In this document: positions 45,799 through 57,129 of the stretch, piece by piece
Layout of the letters: every line of letters starts with the position of its first letter
Position numbering within the stretch: the first letter of the stretch is position 1
NCBI GenBank assembly: GCA_037976565.1
Contig: CP137680.1
Location: forward strand, 27,360,873 to 27,424,872
From: Mesocentrotus franciscanus
Taxonomy: Eukaryota; Echinodermata; Echinoidea; Camarodonta; Strongylocentrotidae
Reading direction: 5' to 3'
DNA: 64,000 nucleotides
Position numbers and translations under genes: made by a program
The notes under the pieces: model-generated
Database searches by the model: none
Told to the model about the DNA's origin: nothing
What the model saw: the letters and a program-made list of their open reading frames with translations, nothing else

Positions 45799-46299
45799 GA
45801 ACATATGGAGACATTGTATCATCCGCTCAATCCGACTTGGGTGCATAGAACAAATAAGCATTTTTGCATGAAAAAGAGAAGTTTTCAAAAAAGTGTGTTT
45901 CTTTCCAGTATTGGGGTGCCCAGGAGTCACTTGGGTAACCTTTCAAAAAGTATAATTTTAAAAAATAATATGCACTTTCTCTGTACTTTTGTCACAAAAA
46001 ACAAAGTAATCCAGCACAATGTCGTCTCCTTTTACGTTGGAGATGAGCAAAATAGCGAGTTTCAATTGCACTTCGGCCACTCTCGCAAATCCTCACTCGT
46101 TCCGTTGTGGTCAGACGGCTTTGGGGTGAGCGGCTAATGAATATACTAATCATTATCTGGTGTTAAACTTGTTTTGATAGGTTGTATATTTTTATCGGAA
46201 TTTACTCATTCACATGATGGAACTACCTGCCCGATGAAGCCAGTGGACCGTGACCACAGAACTGTAAATATATGTAGAAGGCTCGTAGTGGTTCGAAAA

Positions 46300-46400
46300 A
46301 TATGGCCAACGCTCGTACGTGATCACGTGACATCCGCCATCTTCGTTAGTCCTCTGTTGTGTTCGCCGCTTTTTTCTCAACGACAGGCCAGGCTGGAATT
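46300..46400. promoter_or_regulatory. Promoter-like block with CACGTGAC and CCGCCATCTT
   Basis: GATCACGTGACATCCGCCAT at 46320 joins an E-box-type CACGTGAC to a YY1-type CCGCCATCTT. Both are common at animal transcription starts. Local GC and CpG are raised. No first exon with a long frame could be tied to it, so this is a weak lead. Confidence 0.3.
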
Positions 46401-46661
46401 CTTGAAATTTGTGAGCTGAAAAGATCGAGGATCGACTACGTATTTTACAGTTCTGTGCCCGTGACCCCTGCAATCAACCATGCCCTGAGAAGCGAGGGTG
46501 CTGAAATTTTTTTGTATGATATATTTAATGTATATCATTATGCTTCGTTTACGAAATTGTCACACAGCCAACAGCCAACAGCCACAAATGACGCTTTTTT
46601 AATTTTTTTTTTAAATACTTTCTTTCAAAATCCTATAACATATATCCCTAGCTGGCACGCG

Positions 46662-47016
46662 GTAGAGGTGCCGTGGACGAGTGGATATGTCACCGGACTG
46701 TGGATCACAAGGTCCGCGGTTCAAGTCCCACCGCGGCACTAATGTCCTTTGGCAAGACATTGATCTACATTTGCCACTCTCCACCCAGGTGTTAAATGGG
46801 TACCCGGTAGGATGCGAAAGTTAATGTGGTTTGATTAGCAAGTGGCGCTTGTAAAATGGCGACTGGCTGGAATGCTCCCCAGGGAGTGGAGAATGTGCAC
46901 ACATTGTGTGCGAGTAAGCATGGATCCGATGACCGGGGATAATAATATATATCTGTAAAGCGCATTGAGAAGGCCTGCGGTCCTGAAATGCGCTATATAA
47001 GGACGAACTATTATTA
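46662..47016 (+). mobile_element. tRNA-derived SINE, best-preserved copy
   Basis: The head GTGCCGTGGACGAGTGGATA ... CGCGGTTCAAGTCCC ... GCGGCAC forms a 7-bp acceptor stem (GTGCCGT/GCGGCAC, one G-T pair), box A and box B, like a tRNA of the Ser/Leu class. The body has CACTAATGTCCTTTGGCAAG, GTTAAATGGGTACCCGGTAG and GTAAAGCGCATTGAGAAG. The end is AATGCGCTATATAAGGACGA with an (ATT)n tail. About 355 bp. Other copies lie at 20838 and 25752. Confidence 0.88.
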
Positions 47017-47378
47017 TTATTTACAAAATCAAATTAATATGATTTAAATTCAAGGAGCAACATCAATGGTAATCATTCCCGTTTAACATGATGCCAAATA
47101 CACATACTTGCTTTTTGAGCAAAGCCTTGTGAAAATTCATATCATGTATATATATATTTTTTCTGCTTGTACCATGTTTTAAATTAATACACAGACTGTA
47201 TTGCGTCTTTGATTTTCTCTTGTAAGATCCAACGGAAGGGCATGAAGGAAAATCCAGTGGAAAACTATTCCAAGCAGTAGGACCAAAAAGTTAATATTAT
47301 GAACTTACTTACATCTAGATGAGTATTTCTTCTCCAGAACTAAACTACATTTCATATCATTGCTGGTCTGTAAATGCA

Positions 47379-47580
47379 GTGGCGGATTCAGGGGGGCACA
47401 GGGGGCACAGGGGGACGTGCCCCGGTAAAAAGAAAAGGAGAAAAGGGAACTTTTTCCGATATACCTATTCTAAGTGCTCTTTCAGCAGATTGTCCCCGCC
47501 ATTAATCCTGCCACAGTTGCTGGTTTCATTGTCATATTATTTTCTGTCAGCCCTGTGGTCGCGAAGAGTACAATTCTATG
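47379..47580. mobile_element. Fragment of a CAGTGGCGGATC-family element (type B)
   Basis: It starts CAGTGGCGGATTCAGGGGGG with GGGGGCAC repeats, then GTGCCCCGGTAAAAAG and a block GATTGTCCCCGCCATTAATC. The same block recurs inverted at 61030-61060. The end of this copy was not found. Confidence 0.7.
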
Positions 47581-49039
47581 GAAATTGTATATGTTACTGT
47601 AGTAAGTTGTTAGTGTACTTTTAAAGTATTTTGATGCAAACTGCTAATTAACCATACATGTGGGTCCAGAAATGTCAGCTGCAGTAAGCCCATACTGTGG
47701 GCATGTCTAGTGGTGAAAGAAGTTGAGTTCTCTCAAAAAATCTACTGACATGGAGGACAAGAGTAATTTGTTTATTTCAAGTACATACCACTACCTGTAG
47801 TTGTATTCAAAGTTTATTGTAGTTTTCTTCTGTTGAAAAAAACAAATCTTTTGCACATGCAACATATTGATATCTATTTCATTCTTTATCTTTTTAGTGA
47901 AAATTATATAAAGAAATTGTGTTTGGATATCAAAATTTCGTGAAATTTTTCATGCACAGAGCATCTTTTCCTGTGATTTGTTCACGTAGTTGTGGATCTC
48001 GTGGGTATATAATCATTTGCATATTATTATTATCCATGTTGACAGATTTCTACTCGTGCAAACACTCTCACTCCTCACATCCTTGTTCAACAAACATGAT
48101 GTCATGTGGGACATAATTATCTATGTTTGTTGTGATATCTTCACTTTGTGGAACCTGGTGGTTTTGCAAATAAAAAGCATAATATATAATAATTATTTTT
48201 GTTCATCTTTCATATTAATTTCTAAGTTTACAGCATTTAGGGTTTCATTTCATTTATCCACTTTCTACAAGCTGGCACATTAGGGATGAATGATATATGC
48301 TGGCTGGAAGTTACAGAAATTTGTTCGGGAAGAAGTGGATTTCAGCTGCAATCATATCAATATGTTGATAGACCTCCAACCAGACATTTCCCCCTCAGAG
48401 TGTAAATTGAAGAAAAAAATGTCTGGAAGGAAATTGAGATATAACAGATCCCTAACTGTGTCACACCATAACTTTGAAATAAAAACATACTTGAGTCTAT
48501 ACGTGCTGTAAATAAAAATAATATTTTGAAAAGATCTCCATCTAATTGACACAAGGCATCTATATCTATTCATGCAAATGATTTTAACAAGAATTCAAAC
48601 TTCTTTGTCGTTTTACCCTAGAAGGACCCGTTGTCTTTATACAAAAATTAATCGCTATTTACAAGAAAATAAAGATGTTTTGGGCCAATTTGAGAGGAGG
48701 CCTTTTTATTTTCCATCAAACTAAGCGAGAAGCAAACTCAAAATTAACTTTCATTTGAGAATTACGACACACAAAATATGGGGTCCCTCTGTGTAGCCCC
48801 CCCCCCCAACAAAAAAAGTACAAGAAAAACAAAACAAAAAAGAGATAGAAAAAGGGGAGAAAGAGAGCATTTTTTTGAGTTAAAGGAGAAAGATAATTAA
48901 ACAACGAAAGAAGAGAGGTGCGAGAGCATGAGGAATTGCATTTCTTTTAAAAGAATCATGGTATAACAACACAGTTTATATACTAGAGATAATTTTTGCA
49001 AGTACTACTGGTGCAGTACCAGACCGCTGTCTTTGTGCA
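47581..49039. other. AT-rich DNA, no recognised gene
   Basis: Only chance frames; a short C-run lies at 48799-48808. Confidence 0.4.
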
Positions 49040-49279
49040 TTGTGCAGCAATGAAGCATATACAACGTCTCGGGACGTGACAGATCACTTTTCTCTAACTT
49101 CTAACCAATCAGAAGGCCTCGTTTTTTTCCAGGAAGTGCCGGTGGACATTAATGCGCCAAATGTGGTTCTTTCGGATGGTGACGTTAAAAGTCGGTCCCC
49201 AGATGTAAATAATCATATCTCATTGATACACGTCTGTAAAAACCCAATAACACACACACACTCAAATTGCAAAAGATCC

Positions 49280-49544
49280 CAGTGGCGGATCTACAAGGGG
49301 GTAGGGTTTAACCCCCTGCTGGAAAGAACACACTCATTCACACTCATTCACAGTGTGAAAACACAATCCACACTGTGAACACAGTGTGAATACACAGTCC
49401 ACATTGTGAACAGAGTCTTTTCACAGTATGGACACCGCCACAATGTGGTAAACCACACAGTGTTGACATTGTGAAATTCGGCTCATGGACGATGCTCTGC
49501 ATCGTCTTTGGTCAACCCCTTAGAAAAAAATAGATCCGCCCCTG
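49280..49544. mobile_element. 265-bp MITE of the CAGTGGCGGATC family
   Basis: The inverted ends CAGTGGCGGATCTA and TAGATCCGCCCCTG differ at one base. GATCC flanks both sides (49275-49279, 49545-49549). Inside are repeated CACACTGTG-type units and a CTCTGCATCG segment. The left flank TTGCAAAAGATCC also flanks the related end at 60893 (inverted), so both may descend from one larger composite. Confidence 0.7.
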
Positions 49545-49664
49545 GATCCCTTCTCTTGGAGGGGGTAGGAGAAAGCAATTTTACGTCATATTACTCCAGG
49601 AAGTGCCTGAAAATGCGCCTAATGTGGTTCTAAAATTGCATGCTTCCTACTCTGGGAGGGGGTT

Positions 49665-49797
49665 CTCAACCCCTCCCAGACCCACCCCTGCTTGGTCGCT
49701 CCGCTCCCTCGCGGCTGGCGCCTCGCTCCATCGTTTTTCATATATTCCACCCCATGTGATTTTGTGCCCCGGTAAGAAATTCCTGGATCCGCCACTG
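49665..49797. mobile_element. End fragment of the 60.3-kb element type, inverted
   Basis: CCACCCCTGCTTGGTCGCTC, GCGCCTCGCTCCATCGTTTT and GCCCCGGTAAGAAATTCCTG then GATCCGCCACTG are the inverse of 60284-60410. Only one terminus (49797) is present. Confidence 0.75.
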
Positions 49798-50640
49798 AAA
49801 TGAATGCTCGAAGATGATTAAATGCCTACAAGAATACAAGATGCAATAAAAGGCCAATAAATCAACTCAAATCAAAGTAGTAAGATATGGGAGAGATGCA
49901 TCCACTTTCTTACTCTCTCGCAAACTCTCAACTCTCTGAGGTTCATGCCATGAGCAATTGAGTTTGAATAATCAAAATATTGTGCATCAATCTATGACGT
50001 AACATCTTAAACATTTTGTTGAATTATAGATAAATTATGCAGTGTTGTTTGAATGAAAAGATAAACACCTACACACTGAAACATTGCTGAAGTAAAATGT
50101 ATCTTTCTGAACATTTGAGAATTGTGAACTTGATAAACTATATTGTTACAAACGTTGTTCAGGCTCAGCATCATAATACCCTGCCGTGCAGACAGATGAT
50201 TATTATTTAGTGGTGAAGACTGATTGCTGTAATGAAGTTGAAGCTATGTTTAAGCTGGTACTATTTCATAAAGGTCAGATAAGTTTTATTCATTGTGTTC
50301 CTGTGTTTTAGTGATTGTGAAGCGGTGATCACATTAAGCTAATACATGTAGAAAAATTAAATTTCTTAAATTGCCAAGGAAACCATGGATAAATGGGATA
50401 ATTTGGATATATGCAAATTATGGTTAGACGATATTGGGCAGGAAGGTCAGCTTGCTACAACTTCTGTAAACTATTTAATCTTCAATAAGATCAATCACTC
50501 AGACGAACATATTAGCACCAGACGGGAAAATGCACCTTGACATAATGACTTAGAAAAAGAAAGAAAGAAGGAGAAGAAAAAGAAGAAGAATATATATATA
50601 TCTCAGCACCCCCGGTGAAAAAATCGTTCCCAGGGCCCTG
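49798..50640. other. AT-rich DNA, no recognised gene
   Basis: No exon border or repeat family recognised. A GAAGAA run and (TA)n lie near 50555-50600. Confidence 0.4.
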
Positions 50641-50864
50641 CACTCAACGCTGTGTGTTCTACAGATCGGACACAAATGACTTCAAGGAGAACGGACGGGT
50701 AAATTTACTCTCTCCAGCCACCGCCCTTTTATTCATGCAACGAACCCTTACTCGAGCTTCAGCTTTTCTGCTTTAAGGAGTGTACTGAAATATAGGGGAT
50801 ACTCATACCTAAAAAGCTCATTCCACACTAGAAGCAGGGTAAAGTATCGCAAATTTTCAAGGAT

Positions 50865-51077
50865 ATGGCTTCCAGGGCTCTACGCTCATCTGTAAGCACA
50901 AACGGACCCACCCAACCTCCCGACCCGCAAGGTGCAAGTACTACGAGAGGTGCCAGCAAGCCACGCCCAAGTGAGCCGCTACGCCCGCAAGCGGAACCCG
51001 AATTGACGCCAGACGGGGAATGCTTGCCAAGATCGCTTACGATCTCCGGAAACAAAAGGGAGTCTCCACTAAGATAA
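50865..51077 (+). CDS. Short proline-rich ORF in a GC-rich block, origin unknown
   Basis: The frame starts MASRALRSSVSTNGPTQPPD and is Pro/Ser/Arg-rich, ending NKRESPLR. GC and codon-like composition rise here above the flanks. It lies 0.6 kb upstream of the 5'-truncated LINE and could be a relic of another element's ORF1 or a host exon. The minus-strand frame across the same block is equally open, so the coding strand is uncertain. Confidence 0.25.
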   Translation: MASRALRSSVSTNGPTQPPDPQGASTTRGASKPRPSEPLRPQAEPELTPDGECLPRSLTISGNKRESPLR

Positions 51078-51361
51078 TCGTTGTCGGAGCTTCAGTACAG
51101 CTCAAATGGAAGGAAAAAAACACCTCCAAATGGAATAACCAGCAGGAGTAAGGTAAATCACCTCAGCATTGAACAAAAGTTATTATTCGCTTTTGTACCT
51201 TCTCTGGAATGTGCTCTGTGTGATATACATGTACATCTGAAAACTGCTTTGTAATTTTGTAATTTTGAAGTAAGCTGGCCTCAAGCACACAATTTCAAAA
51301 ATTAAGTTTTGATTACCATGTAAACATAACCCGGTACCGTAAAAAGAGGTATCTCGCTCTT

Positions 51362-51364
51362 CCC

Positions 51365-51399
<35 letters not shown>

Positions 51400-51400
51400 T
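51362..51400. repeat. CT microsatellite
   Basis: A (TC)n run. Confidence 0.9.
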
Positions 51401-51689
51401 GCTTTTGCCTGAATTCTCTAAATTTCTTCTACGTGCGGTGGCTGAAGGGAGACCATGAATTTCTTGCACGTGTTCTAGTACAAGTGCTTAATGATGAATT
51501 TTCTTGTTTTTATTTATTATCTGTGTTTTTTCTGTATCTTATTTCCAACGAATGCATACGTATGTACAATGGATTCAGTTAACTTCCTTTTCAGTAAATT
51601 GAGTAATACATTCTATTGTGAGCCAATTCTATTAAACTACAAATGTCATATTATAAACCACGCCTTTTTTGTGTATTTACACCATATTT

Positions 51690-52199
51690 ACACCATATCT
51701 AAATTTAATATATTATCGTCATCGCAATATGGTTTCCAACGTAGACACTCCATAACCCATGCATTACTCATGTTCATTAATAAGATTGCACGTGCTATTG
51801 ATAATATGTCCCATACTATTGGTATTTTCCTGGACTTCTCCAAGGCCTTTGACACAGTTAACCATGACATTCTCTTATATAAACTATCCCACAATGGGAT
51901 CAGAGGGAAGGCCTTGGAGTGGTTCAGGAATTACCTCACTGATAGAATACAATATGTTAATTTAAATAATCATGATTCATGTCTACGACAAATTACTTGT
52001 GGTGTCCCGCAAGGATCCATTCTTGGACCGCTCTTGTTTTTTACTTTACATTAATGATTTCCAAAATTCCTCCCATTTTGTCGTTCATACTTTTTGCCGA
52101 TGATTCCAATATTTTCTTTACTCATCCAAATCCCAATATTATTGCTGACGTTGTAAACAATGAATTACTGTCTGTTTTGGAGTGGATTAATGCCAATAA
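51690..52199 (+). pseudogene. LINE reverse transcriptase, left half
   Basis: LSSSQYGFQRRHSITHALL, FLDFSKAFDTVNHDILLYKL, ALEWFRNYLTDRIQYV and ITCGVPQGSILGPLLFF are followed by a small indel near 52035 (extra bases before YINDF). FILFADDSNIFF (catalytic Asp pair) and LSVLEWINANK follow in another frame. The domain stops exactly at the TAA of the target duplication. Confidence 0.9.
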
Positions 52200-52489
52200 G
52201 GCGCCTTGGATTAATTCTCATGCACGAGAAGCCGCGGCTTTTTTAACCTAAGCACGCATGCGGGAAAGCTGCATTGCGGTAATCCCGGATGCGGGATTTG
52301 CCCACCAAAAGCCGCATTGTGTGTGTCTGAAAGACGGTGACGTCTTTTTCATGCCGGAAAACGCAATCAATTCTTCCATCCATTGAAAGATTCGGCATAC
52401 TTGTTTAGCTCCCTCTGCGGCTAAGTTAAGTTATTTTAGTGTAGTTTGAGTTCGTGTCTAATTTGCATTGTACTCTGTATGTTAGGAAT

Positions 52490-52735
52490 GGATCATACAC
52501 AATCCAAACACCGTTTAAAAGGGTTGTTTAAAAATAAAACGACCTGTTTAAAAATTCAACCAGCTGTCTAGTTCATATTGTAATGAACTGTTAGCATTTT
52601 AAACAACGTTTTCTCTGTGTATATATAACCGAATGATTTTTTGAAAAGTAGATTTTTTTTTCGGGGAGGTAACTGGGAGGTGTCAATCTGGGACACACGG
52701 GTTATGGGAGCCCCATTCAAATTTAATTCTCCAGA
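52490..52735. repeat. Module M1 of the 9.4-kb element, copy 1
   Basis: AAAAGGGTTGTTTA, CAGCTGTCTAGTTCAT, TTTTAAACAACGTTTTCTCT and GGGAGGTGTCAATC recur in the same order at 55103-55335. Confidence 0.85.
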
Positions 52736-53744
52736 AATTAATGGAAATAATGACTCGTTGGATTTTTTTTCTCTCTCGCCGGTATAGACAATTACGTGCT
52801 GGCCATAAAGCCAATGTGTTGAGTCATGAATTCTTGTTTGGAGACTTTGCTATTCCATTGTCATTTAACATATAGAGGCAAAGCACATTTTACAGAAGGT
52901 TTTAATATTATTTTTTTCTTTGAACTTGGTATAAAGCCCTCTCCAAAGAAAATATTTTCTCTTTCTCCTTTTCATCTCTTTTCCTCCCTCTCTTCTCTTT
53001 CTCTCTCTTCTCTCCCCTCTCTCTCTTTAATTTCTTCACTGGCCACCCATTAGGGGTGCAGTCTGCCTCCCTATCCGCATTCTAGCTGGCCCGTCCCCCC
53101 GTATGCTAGTGGTCCTCCGGCTTATTATTATTATAATCATCATCATATTGTTATTACCATTATTCAGATGGGGAGGGTGATGAATAATGAAAGTAAAGCA
53201 ATAAATTATTCAAAAATCGTTTATAATTGTTTAGAAATTTGGGTTGATTTTACTCTTCCATTCAATAAATCTCATTAAAATGTGAAAATTGCACTCATTC
53301 TACATTCTTTTTATTTTCCCTCCCCCAGGTATACTAATATGTCTCCGGCTTTTTTGTTGTTGTTGGTTTGGTGGGGGTAATGGAAGGAAGGTAACAAATC
53401 ATTGACATTCGTTAAGAAATTTGCGTTAATTTTGCTCACACCATTAACAAAATCTTATTAAAATAAATCAATAAACTTCCACAAGATTCAAGATTAAGAT
53501 TCAAGACACTTAATTTGTCCAATCGTGCAAAGTATAAACTAACATTATCAATTGCTCCTATTTTTTGTACTTTTATATTATTCGTTATAATCGGGTTTTT
53601 TCATAAGCATGTCCATTATTCTCTCACGTGAAATTCGTTGAGTAGCATATTACAGGTCCGCGATGTCTGTCCCACAGATATAGACCTACACTGAGACCAT
53701 TCCATACACAGAATACTGATACAGCCGGTACTTCATTAGGAGCA

Positions 53745-53860
53745 GCGTAATCCGCGCTCGCCTTGGAGAAGCCCTTCTATTGTTCGAGTTTATAATCATG
53801 ACAACGAACTTTACCCTTGGCCACGTTCATTGTTCCTCTTACACGTAACATAGATGTAGA
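53745..53860. repeat. Module M2 of the 9.4-kb element, copy 1
   Basis: CATGACAACGA-CT and GTTCATTGTTCCTCTTAC recur at 58995-59095. The module sits in a GC-richer strip. The surrounding 52736-54209 shows no gene; (TC)n runs lie at 52950-53040. Confidence 0.75.
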
Positions 53861-54209
53861 TAGCCCTAAGACATAACTCTTTATGTATAATCATACCGGT
53901 AGGTCTAAAATGCTTTCGAATATTTTTGTGTCCTTTTTGTTTGTATATACTTTGTCAATATACTTACAAACTATAATTGTCAAAACTTACCAATACTACC
54001 AAACTATTAAGTTTTCCCTATCATGTTCCGCTCTAGAATCCTTTTTTTAAATTTTATTTGTCATGTCCTTTTCATATTTGTTCTTGTCTCTCTCACTCTC
54101 TTCATGATTTCTTCTGTTTTTTTAGGTGTAATTATGCTATTAATTTTTGTATAAATAAAAGAGAAAGGGTTATTCTTTCTCTTATAATGTTGTCCACCTT
54201 TTTCTATAA

Positions 54210-54630
54210 AGATAACCCTTTTGTGCTAAAGTATAATGTCTGATGTATATTATTTCTGTTAATAACATGTAATGAACGTATAACTTTATTTTGATGCAAC
54301 AGAGATTAACATGCAAAATCAAAACTTGTACTTTCTCTAATTTGTGTATAGTAATATTCTTCTCATTTCGACATTATCAGCCGATCATTCTCTATTTTCG
54401 TTCCTTGTAATAAAAAATGTCATGAATATGTTATAATAATTTATCTCAAGAAAGGAATGATGCCGGCAAATATTAGCAAATGGCGGAATTAAAACAACAT
54501 GAAAGATGACGATGGAAAACGACATTGACAAAAGACAGAGAGAGAAACACAGACATACAGACAGACAGAGAGAGGGGGCGGGAGAGATAGAAAGTTGGAC
54601 GTAGTCTGTACTGTATTTATCATTATTGTC
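54210..54630. repeat. Module M3, copy 1
   Basis: CTAAAGTATAATGTCTGA-GTATAT, TTTGATGCAACAGAGATT, TTCTTCTCATTTCGA and a GACAGAGAGAG-rich end. Five copies lie inside the 9.4-kb element. Confidence 0.85.
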
Positions 54631-54714
54631 ATCAATTTGTCTCTCCGATCGAACCCCCTCCAGCTCTGTATTTTGTCTTTATTTTTATTTTTTAATTTTT
54701 TTTAAATATATCTT

Positions 54715-55070
54715 TTTACTAAAGTATAATGTTCGACGTATATCAGTACCGTCAATATAGCATAATAAACTTTTTTTTTCATATCACATTTGATGCAACA
54801 GAGATTTACATTAAAGCTTTACTTTTTATAATTATTGTACAGTAATATTCTTCTCATTTCGAAATCATCAGGCGCTCGTTCTGTGTTTTCCTTCTCCTTC
54901 TATTGAGGTTATGGTATAATAGTTTAGCTCAAGATCGAAAGGAATACTTTCGGAATTAAAGCAAATAGCGGAACGGAAAACAGTACCAAATATGAAGATG
55001 GAAAATGGCACTGAGAAAGCGAGCAAGAGAGAGAGAGAGAGAGACATACAGAGAGAGAAACACTATTTTC
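54715..55070. repeat. Module M3, copy 2
   Basis: Same block order as the copy at 54210, with GCGCTCGTTCTGTGTTTTCC in its middle, shared with the copies at 58050 and 58500. Confidence 0.85.
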
Positions 55071-55102
55071 ATTTAGGAGTATATCGAATCACGATCTCAT
55101 TA

Positions 55103-55335
55103 AAAGGGTTGTTTACAAAAAATATGACCTGTTTAAAAGTGCAACCAGTTGTTTACAATATTATATGAACAACCAGCTGTCTAGTTCATTGTAATAAACT
55201 CTTAGAATTTTAAACAACGTTTTCTCTGTGTTTAACCGAATGATTTTTTTTTTTTTAAAGGAGATTTTTATCTGGTGGGTAACCGGGAGGTGTCAATCAG
55301 TGACACATAGGTTATGGTAGTCCAAATCAAATATA
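55103..55335. repeat. Module M1, copy 2
   Basis: Direct copy of 52490-52735, about 2.6 kb downstream. Confidence 0.85.
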
Positions 55336-55620
55336 ATTTGTGTACAGTAATATTATTCTCATTTCGAAATTACCAGCCACCCGTTCTCCATTTTCATTCC
55401 CTATTATAAATATAAGGTATAATGTGTACATCATCAGGGATATGTTATTTATCTCAAGGAAGGAATGATGCCGGCAAACAAGCAAATGGCAGAATAGAAA
55501 ACAACATTGACAAAAGACAGAGAGAGAAAGACAGATATACAGACAGGCAGAGATCAAGAGGGGGCGGGAGAGATAGAAAGTTGGACGTAGTCTGTACTGT
55601 ATTTATCATATTATTCCCAA
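55335..55620. repeat. Module M3, copy 3 (3' part)
   Basis: Shares AGAAAGTTGGACGTAGTCTG and the CTGTACTGTATTTATCAT end with copy 1. It begins at the end of M1 copy 2. Confidence 0.82.
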
Positions 55621-55624
55621 GATG

Positions 55625-56165
55625 AAAATCCAATTGAAACCAATTGAACACCAATTGAATTTTCAATTGGTTTCAATTGGTTCCAATTGGTTTTAATTGG
55701 TCTCAATGGGACTTTAATACGACTTCAGTTGGTTTCAATTGGTCCAATTGGCCCTATTTTGGACTTCAATTGGTCCAATTGAAACCAATTGAAATCCTTT
55801 TTAAAGTGTAATGGGGCCAATTGGTCCAATTGAAACCAATTGAAATCCCATTAAAGTCTAATGGGGCCAATTGAAACAAATTGAATTCCAATTAAAGTCT
55901 AATGGGGCCAATTGAAATCCCATTAAAGTCTAATGGGGCCAATTGAAACCAATTGAAATCCCTTTTTAAAGTCTAATGGGGCCAATCGGTCCAATTGAAA
56001 CCAATTGAAATCCCATTAAAGTCTAATGGGGCCAATTGAAACCAATTGAAATCCCTTTTTAAAGTCTAATGGGGCCAATCGGTCAAATGAAACCAATTGA
56101 AATCCTATTAAAGTCTAATGGGGCCAATTGGTCCAATTGAAGTCCCGATTAGAGTCAAATGGGAC
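55625..56165. repeat. CCAATTGG-rich satellite, main block
   Basis: Dozens of CCAATTG/CAATTGG words on both strands. In the second half a unit of 40-60 bp repeats: CCATTAAAGTCTAATGGGGC, then CAATTG-AA-CCAATTGAAAT. Unit length varies by whole sub-blocks, so it evolves by internal slippage. Many words are self-complementary. Confidence 0.93.
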
Positions 56166-56696
56166 CACATAATGAAAACGTTTGGCCCTAAACACACAAC
56201 ACAGGCCGCTTGGCCACATACCGGGTGACCTTTGTAACAATTCTGCTTATTATACGAAAACTTTGAAGAAAAAATGATCACTGGATATCTAACCAATCAC
56301 CATGGATCTTATATGAGTGGAAGGGGAATTTTATCTTCTTTCCAAAACTTTTCACCCCTCTGCGATGACATCAACTTATCCTGTTACGGCCGGATAAACA
56401 ATGCGGGGTAGCAAATTTAGGGTCAAATTTCTGTTCTCTCCATAGACAATTGCCATCGAATGCCCAAGTTTGAAAGAAAAATGATCACTGGTTTTGTGAA
56501 TTTACTTAGTAAAACATACATGATCATGAAGTTAGAATAATGAACTTTGAGAATATGTTCACCCCTTTTTGCGGCGATTACCCGTTCTAAAGATACATGT
56601 GTTTTAGTGGGAAAAACGTGCTAAAAACATGATGATTTACGTGTTAAAGCCTCTGTGGACGCTTCCGGGCGAGCAGATGTGCGCCAGTTTTCATTA

Positions 56697-56895
56697 TGAT
56701 TGGTCCAATTGCATGAAACCAATTGAAAATTCAATTGGTGTTCAATTGGTTTCAAACAATAGGACCAATGCTCGATAGAAACCTAATGGACCAATAGAAA
56801 CCAATAGGACCAGTAGAAACCAATAAGACCAATAGAAACCAATAGGACAAATAGAAACCAATATAAACCAATTGAAACCAAATGAAACCAACAGA
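56697..56895. repeat. CCAATTGG-type satellite, second block
   Basis: TTGGTCCAATTGCATGAAAC is followed by about ten AATAGAAACCAATAGGACC-like units. It is the same word family as 55625-56165, separated by 530 bp of unique sequence (56166-56696) in which no gene was seen. Confidence 0.88.
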
Positions 56896-57129
56896 TCTAT
56901 GTATCTCATGAATATTCATTAGTATACTCTACACATGTTACAGAAAAATACATTTATCATGATTTGTTAAGCAAATTATGACAATGCACATCAATTTTGT
57001 GATTTCTATTTTCCTTCGGCAATTATTGACCAATAGATTATTGTATCTGCCGGCAGTTTGCCGGTGGGGTACTTTGGATTCAGCAGCGTTACGCCGCCGC
57101 CTCCGCGTCCGGCGCCGCGTCATATCCTT

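Noticed and set aside
46662..46740. Possible tRNA-Ser/Leu gene
   Set aside because: It folds partly like a tRNA but is fused to a SINE body repeated at 20838 and 25752, so it is a SINE head.
55625..56165. CRISPR-like array
   Set aside because: Unit and spacer lengths vary, the spacers are themselves repeats, and the genome is eukaryotic.
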